DNA of 17,330 bases from an uncultured Chloroflexota bacterium. GTDB lineage: Bacteria; Chloroflexota; Limnocylindria; Limnocylindrales; Limnocylindraceae. A program made the translations under genes and the position numbers. Location of the stretch: assembly GCA_903851225.1 (NCBI GenBank), contig CAINNT010000147.1, positions 1 to 17,330 on the forward strand. The letters are read 5' to 3'. The notes under the pieces were generated by a model, which was not told the origin of the DNA, searched no databases, and saw only the letters and a list, made by a program, of their open reading frames with translations. The first letter of the stretch is position 1; each line of letters opens with the position of its first letter. Shown here in pieces: positions 7,694-15,200 of this stretch.

Positions 7694-8650
7694 TTACGCC
7701 GTGCGGGTTCGAGCCGCTGCCGCCTTGCGTGCCTGCGCGCGCTCCTCCCACCAGACAAGCAGTGGGCTGGCGTTGAAGATCGATGAATACGTGCCGGAGA
7801 GAATTCCGATAAAGAGCGTCAAGACAAACGTGCGAATTGAACCACCAGCAAAGACAAGCAGGGTGAGGAGCGTCATCAGCACGGTCGCTGTCGTGTTAAA
7901 GGATCGGCCCAACGTCTGCACAATGGAGTGGTTGACGATATCGCCAAATGGCGCGCCTGCATGTCGCACGAGGTTCTCGCGGATGCGGTCGAACACCACA
8001 ATCGTGTCGTGTACCGAGAAGCCGATGATCGTGAGCATTGCGGTTACAAAGAGTGCATCGATTTCAATGTCCGCGACTGTGCCGGCAATTGCAAAGAACC
8101 CGATGGTCACGATGACATCGTGGAGCAGAGCGGCGAGCGCAGCTAGCCCGAACCGAAGGTTGCGGAAGCGGTAGGTCATCCAGAGAAGGATTCCGATTGA
8201 CCCAAGCACGACGAGCAAGAGCGCCTGCTGGGTAAGGTCCTGGCTGATCACGGGACCGACTGTAGAGACCGAACCCTCTTCGGCGATCGGGCCAATTGCT
8301 GCAACAACCGCCTCCCGAATGGATTGAAGCTCAGCGCCAGCATTGTCGATCTGGTCCTGACCGACTTGAAGATCGAGAGGCTTGGTGCGCACGATCAAGA
8401 AGCCGGTCCCCGCCTCCGTCACTACTGCCTCTTCGTGGCCAGCGCTGGCGACCGCCTCCTGCACGACGAGCGGGTCGGCAGGGCTCTCAGGTCGGAACTC
8501 CCAGATGGTTCCACCCGTGTAGTCGATGGAGAACTTCAGTCCAATCGTGCCATTAGAGAACGGAGTGGCCAACGTGAAGAGCAGGCCCGGAATGGTGATC
8601 AGAAGCGAGAAGAGGAAGAACCAGCGCTTGCGCGCGATGATCTTATCCAT
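7694..8650 (-). CDS. secF: SecF, Sec translocon accessory membrane protein
   Basis: SecF pairs with SecD to use the proton-motive force to pull proteins through SecYEG. The 318-residue product has an N-terminal transmembrane helix (about 10-28), the FSIDYTGGT motif at 40-48 (usual GIDFTGGT), an external domain to about 140, and five further membrane segments. ALLHDVIVTIGFF (173-185) and IIGFSVHDTIVVFDRIRENL (208-227) are SecF signatures; the usual SVND or SLND is SVHD here, with the conserved Asp at 215 kept. The end carries the GTYSSIFNASPLLVWWEE block. It overlaps the secD end by 8 nt and has a run of six Gs six bases upstream of the ATG as a Shine-Dalgarno. Separate secD and secF genes, rather than a fused secDF, are usual outside the Bacillus type. 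Confidence 0.97.
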   Translation of the reverse strand: MDKIIARKRWFFLFSLLITIPGLLFTLATPFSNGTIGLKFSIDYTGGTIWEFRPESPADPLVVQEAVASAGHEEAVVTEAGTGFLIVRTKPLDLQVGQDQIDNAGAELQSIREAVVAAIGPIAEEGSVSTVGPVISQDLTQQALLLVVLGSIGILLWMTYRFRNLRFGLAALAALLHDVIVTIGFFAIAGTVADIEIDALFVTAMLTIIGFSVHDTIVVFDRIRENLVRHAGAPFGDIVNHSIVQTLGRSFNTTATVLMTLLTLLVFAGGSIRTFVLTLFIGILSGTYSSIFNASPLLVWWEERAQARKAAAARTRTA

Positions 8651-10031
8651 TGCTGACCCCCCGCTCAGGCGCGTCTAGATCCCCTTTTGCCACACCGTAG
8701 AGATACGGCGAGGAGAAGCCCTTTCGCGCGATCACGGCCCGCAAGATGAGGCGCGTGACCGTGACGGCCGTAAACAGCGAGCAGAGCACCCCGATGATGA
8801 GCACGAGGGCGAACCCCTTAATTGTTGAGGAACCGAAGTAGAAGAGGATGAATGCGGTGATCAGGCTCGAAACGTTGGAGTCAAGGATGGAGTTCCACGC
8901 TCGGCTGAAACCTGCCTCAACGGCCGGGCCGATCCCCTTACCGATTCGCAGCTCCTCTTTGGTTCGCTCGAAGATCAAGATGTTTGCATCGACCGCCATG
9001 CCGATGGAGAGGACAAAGCCTGCAATGCCGGCAAGGGTCAGCGTGACGGGCACGAGTCGGAATATCGCCAACACGATGATCACGTAAAAGACCAGCGCGA
9101 CGTTGGCGACAGCCCCAGCCAATCGGTAGTGCATCAGCATGAAGAGAAATACCAGCAGGATTCCGACGGCGCCGGCAAACAGGGCTTGGCCCAAGAACGC
9201 CGCGCCAAGGGTGGCTTTCACATCGGTGACTCCGATCTCTGCAATCGGGAACGGCAGAGAGCCGAACTTGAGGATCGTCACAAGGTTCGCCGCTTCATCG
9301 ACGGCGAATCCGCTCGCGCCAGGTCCCGAGATCTGCGCCTCGCCGCCGGTGATTGCGCTCTGAATGTACGGCGCCGACTTTACGGCACCGTCAAGAACGA
9401 TCGCAAAGTAGGAACCGATGTTCGCCTTCGTCCAGGTGGCGAAGAGTTCGGCACCCTCCGACTTCAGCTTGAACGAGACAACGCGTCGTCCAGATTCATC
9501 GATCTGAACAGCGGACGACTCAATCTGATCACCGGAGAAGAGCGGCTCCAGCGAGGTGTCGCTGAGCGTCTCCCCCTCGCCAGGCACGGGCTTGACCCCA
9601 TCGGTAGGTTGGCCCGTCGCGGTGTTAAAGAAGCCGTAGACCTCGCGTGGAAGCGGTACGAGGTCAAGTCGCCCGGTAGTGCCGAGAAGGGCACGGATGG
9701 AGTCAGGATTGGTGACTCCAGGCAGCTCAACGACAATGCGATCGGTGCCCTGCGTTTGCACGAGCGGCTCAGCGACGCCGGTGCTGTTGACGCGGCGCTC
9801 AATGATGTCGCGGATGGTAGCGAGATCTGCGGCTGTCGCGCTGACGCCGTCAACAGGCTGAACCTGGTACTCAACGCGCAGGCCTCCCCGCAGGTCCAGA
9901 CCGAGCTTTGTCTCGATTGGCCGCGTTCCACCCGCAGTCCCGCTCGCTGGAAGACGCAGATTGGGAAGGAGGTCAATAGCCAGCGCCAGCAGGGCCGTGG
10001 CCAGAATCAGGTACGGGGTGAACTTACGCAT
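8643..10031 (-). CDS. secD: SecD, Sec translocon accessory membrane protein
   Basis: SecD works with SecF as a proton-driven accessory of the Sec channel. The 462-residue product has a first transmembrane helix (about 6-24), GLDLRGGLRVEYQV at 44-57 (family motif LGLDLRGG), a compact outer domain with VVELPGVTNPD at 100-110 and ALLGTTGRLDL, and five C-terminal membrane helices starting near 281. GMAVDANILIFERTKEEL at 344-361 is the conserved TM4 motif; Asp348 corresponds to the Asp implicated in proton movement. The tail block STIKGFALVLIIGVLCSLFTA also fits. It is shorter than E. coli SecD (about 615 aa), as is normal outside Proteobacteria. The ATG at 10029-10031 follows uvrC by 37 nt, with a weak AGGA about ten bases upstream, and the stop overlaps secF by 8 nt. 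Confidence 0.97.
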   Translation of the reverse strand: MRKFTPYLILATALLALAIDLLPNLRLPASGTAGGTRPIETKLGLDLRGGLRVEYQVQPVDGVSATAADLATIRDIIERRVNSTGVAEPLVQTQGTDRIVVELPGVTNPDSIRALLGTTGRLDLVPLPREVYGFFNTATGQPTDGVKPVPGEGETLSDTSLEPLFSGDQIESSAVQIDESGRRVVSFKLKSEGAELFATWTKANIGSYFAIVLDGAVKSAPYIQSAITGGEAQISGPGASGFAVDEAANLVTILKFGSLPFPIAEIGVTDVKATLGAAFLGQALFAGAVGILLVFLFMLMHYRLAGAVANVALVFYVIIVLAIFRLVPVTLTLAGIAGFVLSIGMAVDANILIFERTKEELRIGKGIGPAVEAGFSRAWNSILDSNVSSLITAFILFYFGSSTIKGFALVLIIGVLCSLFTAVTVTRLILRAVIARKGFSSPYLYGVAKGDLDAPERGVSNG

Positions 10032-10047
10032 CGCGGAGAATCCTAGC

Positions 10048-10068
10048 AGGGGCGAGCATCAGCCCCCT
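10048..10068 (-). other. Short GC-rich inverted repeat in the uvrC-secD gap
   Basis: On the minus strand an AGGGGGC arm pairs with GCCCCT around an 8-base loop, a five to six base-pair stem. It sits directly after the uvrC stop and before the secD Shine-Dalgarno region, in the longest intergenic gap of the window. No T-run follows, so an intrinsic terminator is not supported. It could be a weak attenuator or RNA-stability element, or chance in GC-rich DNA. Confidence 0.25.
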
Positions 10069-11952
10069 TCAGCCACGATCAGCGCCGAGAGCAGCGAGAA
10101 TTCGTGCGGCGAGAGCGGCGTCGACCCCAGGCACCTCGGTGAGCGCCTCAATCGGCGCGGCGGCAATCCCCGCCGTTGAACCAAACGCACGGAGAAGCGC
10201 CTTGCGCTTCGTTGGCCCAAGTCCGCGAATTCCGTCAAGGCGACTTGCGGTCGCCGCCCTACTTCGGAGGGTACGGTGATACCCGATCGCGAAACGATGA
10301 GCTTCATCGCGCAGCCGCTGCAGAAGGCGGAGGCCAGGGTCGGTAGCGGGGAGCAGGATCGGAGCGGAGGCGTCTCGCGACCAGAGCTCCTCCCGCTCCT
10401 TTGCAAGGCCGACCAGCGGAATCGACAGCCCGGCCGCGTCGAGGACGGCGGCCGCTGCAGATACCTGGCCACGTCCACCATCGATGACGAGCAGATCTGG
10501 AAGGCTCCAGGCGCGTGACTCGGCCTCACCGTTCCGCGAACTTTGATTTGCCGCCGAGCGGGCAAATCGACGGGTGAGCGCCTCGGCATGCGCGGCGAAA
10601 TCGTCTTGACCGGCCACTCCCTTGATTCGGAAGCGACGGTACTCCTTCGGCGCGAGCTGCCCCTCGAGCGCAACGGTAAGCGATGAGACGGTGAAGGCAC
10701 CTTGGATCGTGCTCACATCAACACATTCGATTCGTGAGGGTGATGCATCGAGGTTCAATGCGCCAGCGAGCGCCGAGAGGGCCGCTTCGGCGCGTTCACG
10801 ATCGGCATCCTCTTCCGCCTCACGGCGGATCAGCCACTCCTCGGCATTTCGTTCGGCAAGTCGCAGGATTCGTGCCCGATCTCCGCGCTGCGGCACGCGC
10901 ATCTCTACGCGCCCCTCGCGGCGAGCCGAGAGGAACTCGAGGATCTCTGGATCATGAAGTTCAACCGCCGTGGCAATGGAGGGTGGGATCTCGCCTGCAC
11001 GGGCGTAGTAACTCGCAGCGAAGCCTGCCAGTAACTCTGCGTCACCGGAATCCCCTGCCTCCACTCGATGGACATCACGCCCGACAAGGGCCGAGTCACG
11101 AATCTGGAAGCAGGCGATTGCAACGCTTCGGCCGTGGCGCGCGATGCCCAACACGTCCTCGTCCGGTCGGCCAGAGGTGGGAACCTTCTGCTCATCGAAC
11201 GTTGTTTCGAGCGAAAGGACTGCGTCGCGGATACGGGCGGCATCTTCGAACGCCTCGCGTTCGGCGGCAGACTCCATTCGTGCGGTGAGCATGGTGATGG
11301 CGGCTCGAGAGCGACCACCAAGGAAAAGCTGCACGCCATCTATTTCCCGCAGGTAGTCAGCTACCGGAATGTTGCCGAGGCATGGCCCCTGGCAACGCTT
11401 GAGGTCGTACAAGAGGCAGGGGCGCTCCAGCGCGCGATCCATGGGCTTAATCGGGATCTCGCAGGTGCGGAACTGAAAGAGGCGCTTGATGGCCTCCATC
11501 GCAGCATTGACCGAGCCTGGCGTCGTATACGGGCCGAAGTATCGTGAGCCGTCGCGAACGAGGCGGCGAGTGCGTTCCACGCGGGGATACGGATCGGCAG
11601 TCACTCGAATGTACGGGTAGCTGCGATCGTCTCGGAGACGGATGTTGTACTTCGGCAGATGCCGTCGAACGAGGGTGGCTTCGAGGAGGAGCGCCTCTTT
11701 TGCGGAATCCGTGACGGTCCAGTCAAGCGATGCCACCTCTGCGATCGCATCGCGAATGCGGTGCGCACCAGGCTCACCTCCCGCCTGCCAATAACTACGA
11801 ACTCGTTGCGTGAGGTGCGTCGCCTTACCGACGTAGATGATCTTCCCCGCGCCATCAGAGAAGAGATACACACCTGGCGCATCGGGGAGAACTTTCAGCG
11901 CGGCGGCGATCGCGTCGGGGACGTGTGGCGCAGGGAGTCGTTCAGGCGCCAT
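10069..11952 (-). CDS. uvrC: UvrC, excinuclease ABC nuclease subunit
   Basis: UvrC makes both incisions around DNA lesions after UvrA2-UvrB hand-off. The 627-residue product has the N-terminal GIY-YIG nuclease (GVY at 27-29, YVG at 40-42, catalytic Glu at about 91 in ALLLEATLV), then four cysteines at 164, 179, 187 and 191 whose spacing matches the [4Fe-4S] ligands reported for E. coli UvrC. Next come a UvrB-binding UVR motif (about 226-252, AEREAFEDAARIRDAV), the RNase H-like nuclease with Asp412 (ECVDVST), Asp491 (VIDGGRGQ) and His552 (DEAHRFAIGYHR), and a C-terminal helix-hairpin-helix pair (about 573-627). All catalytic residues appear intact. The ATG at 11950-11952 has GGAG six bases upstream; a GTG five codons earlier is a weaker choice. 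The start overlaps the preceding small gene by 11 nt, so they are probably coupled. Confidence 0.97.
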   Translation of the reverse strand: MAPERLPAPHVPDAIAAALKVLPDAPGVYLFSDGAGKIIYVGKATHLTQRVRSYWQAGGEPGAHRIRDAIAEVASLDWTVTDSAKEALLLEATLVRRHLPKYNIRLRDDRSYPYIRVTADPYPRVERTRRLVRDGSRYFGPYTTPGSVNAAMEAIKRLFQFRTCEIPIKPMDRALERPCLLYDLKRCQGPCLGNIPVADYLREIDGVQLFLGGRSRAAITMLTARMESAAEREAFEDAARIRDAVLSLETTFDEQKVPTSGRPDEDVLGIARHGRSVAIACFQIRDSALVGRDVHRVEAGDSGDAELLAGFAASYYARAGEIPPSIATAVELHDPEILEFLSARREGRVEMRVPQRGDRARILRLAERNAEEWLIRREAEEDADRERAEAALSALAGALNLDASPSRIECVDVSTIQGAFTVSSLTVALEGQLAPKEYRRFRIKGVAGQDDFAAHAEALTRRFARSAANQSSRNGEAESRAWSLPDLLVIDGGRGQVSAAAAVLDAAGLSIPLVGLAKEREELWSRDASAPILLPATDPGLRLLQRLRDEAHRFAIGYHRTLRSRAATASRLDGIRGLGPTKRKALLRAFGSTAGIAAAPIEALTEVPGVDAALAARILAALGADRG

Positions 11953-12289
11953 CGCGTTCTCCAGCACGACCGCGAAGGGCCTCTCGGCGATTCAAGATCC
12001 GTAGGATCTCGTCGAGGGCTTCGCGAAGCTGGATCACAGCCTCGCTCGGTGCGATGTCGGCAAGGCCATCTCCTGGCCCGAGTGCGGCACGCACCGCAAC
12101 GACACCTTTGCGCAGCGCTGCACCTTGCGCGTCGCGCAGCTGAGTTGCCCAGACACGGTATGGCAGGTAGCGGGCGCGAGCGCGCTCGTCAACGAGGCCG
12201 TCGAGGATGCGCTCGAGCAGCTGTGCCGCACGGAGGCCAGCCTGATCGAGCGAAGGGTCGGCGTGTCGGGGGAGGTGCGACTCAACCAT
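11942..12289 (-). CDS. Small 115-aa protein between uvrA and uvrC, family not recognised
   Basis: I do not recognise this family. The product has 115 residues, no cysteine, no signal peptide and no membrane segment, and looks almost wholly helical: a first helix with LRAAQLLERILDGLVDERAR (about 19-38), a middle YRVWATQLRDAQGAAL (about 44-59) and a late helix IQLREALDEILRILNRREAL (about 86-105), ending in a basic stretch. Evidence that it is a real gene: the ATG at 12287-12289 begins two bases after the uvrA TAG, exactly the spacing seen between uvrB and uvrA; its 3' end overlaps the uvrC start by 11 nt and carries the uvrC ribosome site; and its codons favour G/C at third positions like the neighbours. 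No strong Shine-Dalgarno is present, so it is likely coupled to uvrA. It could be a small UvrA/UvrC partner or an unrelated passenger. Confidence 0.72.
   Translation of the reverse strand: MVESHLPRHADPSLDQAGLRAAQLLERILDGLVDERARARYLPYRVWATQLRDAQGAALRKGVVAVRAALGPGDGLADIAPSEAVIQLREALDEILRILNRREALRGRAGERDGA
11959..11962 (-). promoter_or_regulatory. Ribosome binding site for uvrC inside the preceding small gene
   Basis: GGAG on the minus strand stands six bases before the ATG at 11952. It selects this ATG rather than the in-frame GTG at 11967, whose first codons would contain the site itself. The site lies within the last codons of the 115-aa gene, implying that ribosomes finishing that gene reinitiate at uvrC. 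Confidence 0.6.
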
Positions 12290-12291
12290 CG

Positions 12292-15198
12292 CTACTCGAG
12301 TGAGCGGATCGGCTCGCCCTTCAACGCCAGAGTCAAGTAGCGACCCGTATGGCTGCGCTTCACCTTGGCAACCTGTTCAGGTGTCCCCTCTGCGATTACC
12401 TCTCCGCCGCGGCTTCCCCCATCCGGACCAAGGTCAATCACCCAGTCCGCCGTCTTAATCACGTCGAGATTGTGCTCGATGACGATCACACTGTTCCCGC
12501 CATCCACAAGGCGGTGCAGGACGTGGAGGAGTCGGTCGACGTCGGCGAAGTGCAGCCCTGTGGTCGGCTCGTCGAGGATATACATCGTTCGACCAGTTGA
12601 ACGGCGGGCGAGTTCCGTCGCAAGCTTGATGCGCTGTGCCTCACCGCCTGAGAGCGTGGTTGCCGCTTGGCCAAGGCGCAGATAGCCGAGTCCGACTTCA
12701 CTCAGCGTTTTCAAACGGTTGCGAATGGCCGGAACCGCAGAGAATCGTTCGAGGGCGTCGTCTACCTGCAACTCCAGCACGTCTGCGATCGTCATCCCCT
12801 TCCACGTCACCTCGAGGGCCTCACGGTTATACCGCTTCCCCTGACACGTTTCACAGGGCACGTACACGTCGGGAAGGAACTGCATCTCGATCTGCAAGAT
12901 GCCATCGCCTGAACAGGTCTCGCATCGGCCGCCCTTGACGTTGAAGGAGAATCGACCGGCCGAGTAGCCGCGGAGTCGCGCCTCTTGCGTGGCGGCAAAG
13001 AGCTCGCGGATTGGCGTGAAGAGGCCGACGTAGGTGGCAGGATTCGAACGAGGCGTGCGACCGATTGGACTCTGGTCGATCTCAATCACCTTGTCGATCT
13101 CGTCTAGGCCCGTAATGCGGTCGTGCGCCCCTGGTCGCTCTTTTGACCCATGCAACTTCCGCGCCAGGGCCTTCTGCAGGATGTCGGTAACGAGGGTGCT
13201 CTTGCCGCTCCCGGAGACACCCGTGACGGCAACAAACTTGCCGAGCGGGAAGGCAACATCCAGCTCGCGGAGGTTGTGCTCACGAGCCGCCTTGACTGTG
13301 ATCGCCTTGCCACTCCCCTTGCGACGCGTCGTCGGTACGGCCACCGTCCGATCACCGCGGAGATAGGCTCCGGTGACGGAGTCCTTCGCAGCAAGGAGTT
13401 CGGAAAAGGTGCCGTTGGAGATGAGCCGCCCGCCCATCTCGCCAGCCCCTGGTCCGATATCAACGACCCAGTCGGCGGTGCGGATCGTCTCTTCGTCGTG
13501 CTCAACGACAAGCACGGTGTTGCCAAGATCGCGCAGTCGAATCAACGTTGCTATTAGGCGCGCATTATCGCGTTGATGCAAGCCGATCGAGGGCTCATCA
13601 AGGATGTAGAGCACTCCAACGAGTCTCGAACCGATCTGTGTTGCAAGGCGGATGCGCTGCGCCTCGCCACCCGAGAGGGTGGTTGCGGAGCGATCAACTG
13701 TCAGATAGTCGAGGCCAACATCAACGAGGAAGCCAGCGCGCTCGCTGATCTCCTTGATGACTGCCTTCGCAATGGTGCGCTCCCGTTCACCCAAGGCCTT
13801 TGGAAGCGCGTTGATCCATGGCACGAGTTCGCCGATCGGCATCGAGGCCACCTCGGCGATGTTGCGCCCGTCCACACGCACAGCGAGGATCTCGGGCTTC
13901 AACCGCCGACCCTTGCAGTCGGGGCACGGCCTGCTCACCATGTAGCGCTCGATCTCAGTTCGAACCAACTCTGAATCCGTCTCTTTATGTCGCCGCTCCA
14001 GGTTCGCGATGATCCCTTCGAAGGCCGCCTTGTAGGTATTTCGGTAGCTAGAGTTCTCGTAGGTCACCGTGTAGCGATCCTCGCGCTCGGCGTGGAGCAG
14101 ATAGTCAAGTGCACCCTTTGGGAGTTCGCCTAGAGGTGTCTTTGGATTCCACTTGTTTGCCTTCATCGCTGCCGTAACGACCTTCAAGTACCAGCTCCCC
14201 TCTGGAGAGCGCGACCATGGGATGAGGCCGCCGTTCAGGACCGACTTCTCCGGATCAATCACACGCTCCTCGTCGACCTCAAGGCGGAAGCCGAGCCCTG
14301 TGCAGGTTTCACATGCACCGTGCGGGGAGTTGAAGCTGAACGAGCGCGGCTGCAGATCATCGATCACCGTGCCGTCATAGGCGCAGCCGAGCTTCTCACT
14401 GAAGAGCCGCTCCTCAAAAGATGGCTTCTCTCTCTCTGCTGGCGCTGGAGCAACAATCGCGAGCCCTTCGCCAAGCTTCAGCGCCGTTTCCACTGAATCG
14501 GCGAGCCTGCTGCGATCAGGAATCGGGAGTGGCCTCCCCTTCTCATCGACGGGGTGTTGCACCACGAAGCGGTCGACGATGACCTCGATGGAATGGCGCT
14601 TCTTCTTATCAAGTTTCGGAAGATCGTTGGCACTGAGGTCGTACTGGATACCGTCCACGCGCACACGGCTGAATCCAGACTTTCTGGCCGCCTCATACAT
14701 GCGCTCGCCCTCGCTCTTGCGGTCGCGCAAGAGAGGGCCGAGCACGAGGATTCGCGTGCCGTCTGGGAGCTTCAGGATCTCTTCCACGATCTTGTCGAGC
14801 GAGACGCGACTGATCGGGCGGTCGCACTTTGGGCAGTGTGGGGTGCCGGCCCGGGCGTAGAGCAGCCGGAAGTGGTCCCAGATCTCGGTGATCGTGCCGA
14901 CGGTCGAACGCGGATTGCGCGACGAACCTTTCTGATCAATGGAGATTGCCGGCGAGAGACCATCGATCGAATCAACGTCGGGCTTCTCCATCTGCCCGAG
15001 GAACTGTCGCGCGTAGGCCGAGAGGCTCTCGACGTACCGTCGCTGTCCCTCTGCGTAGATGGTGTCAAAGGCGAGGCTCGACTTACCCGACCCAGAGATG
15101 CCCGTGACAACGACCAGCTGATCGCGAGGAATGTCCAGGTCGATTCCCTTGAGGTTGTGCTCACGGGCACCACGAACGGAGATCTTGCTCTGTCCCAT
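12292..15198 (-). CDS. uvrA: UvrA, excinuclease ABC damage-recognition ATPase
   Basis: UvrA dimers find DNA damage and load UvrB. The 968-residue product is full length (family about 940-970) with two ABC modules: Walker A GISGSGKS at 33-40 and GVSGSGKS at 660-667, two LSGGEAQRI signatures, and two Walker B blocks (YILDEPSIGLHQRDN and YILDEPTTGLHFADV). The C-terminal zinc module is intact (Cys759, 762, 782, 785), as are the GTPHCPKC and RPCPDCKGRRLKPE cysteine motifs. The first zinc module is odd: Cys272, Cys296 and Cys299 are present but the expected second cysteine is Asp275 (CAYD where E. coli has CxxC). I recall similar losses in actinobacterial UvrA, so this may be a lineage variant. The ATG is two bases after the uvrB TAG, with a GGGGG Shine-Dalgarno five bases upstream. 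Confidence 0.98.
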   Translation of the reverse strand: MGQSKISVRGAREHNLKGIDLDIPRDQLVVVTGISGSGKSSLAFDTIYAEGQRRYVESLSAYARQFLGQMEKPDVDSIDGLSPAISIDQKGSSRNPRSTVGTITEIWDHFRLLYARAGTPHCPKCDRPISRVSLDKIVEEILKLPDGTRILVLGPLLRDRKSEGERMYEAARKSGFSRVRVDGIQYDLSANDLPKLDKKKRHSIEVIVDRFVVQHPVDEKGRPLPIPDRSRLADSVETALKLGEGLAIVAPAPAEREKPSFEERLFSEKLGCAYDGTVIDDLQPRSFSFNSPHGACETCTGLGFRLEVDEERVIDPEKSVLNGGLIPWSRSPEGSWYLKVVTAAMKANKWNPKTPLGELPKGALDYLLHAEREDRYTVTYENSSYRNTYKAAFEGIIANLERRHKETDSELVRTEIERYMVSRPCPDCKGRRLKPEILAVRVDGRNIAEVASMPIGELVPWINALPKALGERERTIAKAVIKEISERAGFLVDVGLDYLTVDRSATTLSGGEAQRIRLATQIGSRLVGVLYILDEPSIGLHQRDNARLIATLIRLRDLGNTVLVVEHDEETIRTADWVVDIGPGAGEMGGRLISNGTFSELLAAKDSVTGAYLRGDRTVAVPTTRRKGSGKAITVKAAREHNLRELDVAFPLGKFVAVTGVSGSGKSTLVTDILQKALARKLHGSKERPGAHDRITGLDEIDKVIEIDQSPIGRTPRSNPATYVGLFTPIRELFAATQEARLRGYSAGRFSFNVKGGRCETCSGDGILQIEMQFLPDVYVPCETCQGKRYNREALEVTWKGMTIADVLELQVDDALERFSAVPAIRNRLKTLSEVGLGYLRLGQAATTLSGGEAQRIKLATELARRSTGRTMYILDEPTTGLHFADVDRLLHVLHRLVDGGNSVIVIEHNLDVIKTADWVIDLGPDGGSRGGEVIAEGTPEQVAKVKRSHTGRYLTLALKGEPIRSLE

Positions 15199-15200
15199 GA

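Noticed and set aside
7693..7758. An N-terminal extension of RecJ from a TTG
   Set aside because: It would overlap secF by 65 nt and add only arginine-rich residues; the GTG directly after the secF stop gives the normal length.
9129..10046. A 305-codon plus-strand open frame opposite secD
   Set aside because: It mirrors the secD coding frame, is rich in Arg/Gly/Asp without a domain pattern, and no promoter or ribosome site is evident.
10048..10068. Inverted repeat after uvrC read as an intrinsic terminator
   Set aside because: The stem is short and no run of Ts follows on the transcribed strand; secD starts 37 nt after uvrC, so read-through is expected.
12034..12285. A second minus-strand frame (83 codons) overlapping the 115-aa gene
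   Set aside because: It is fully contained in the same region in another frame and is Ser/Arg-rich; the 115-aa frame fits both neighbours' boundaries better.
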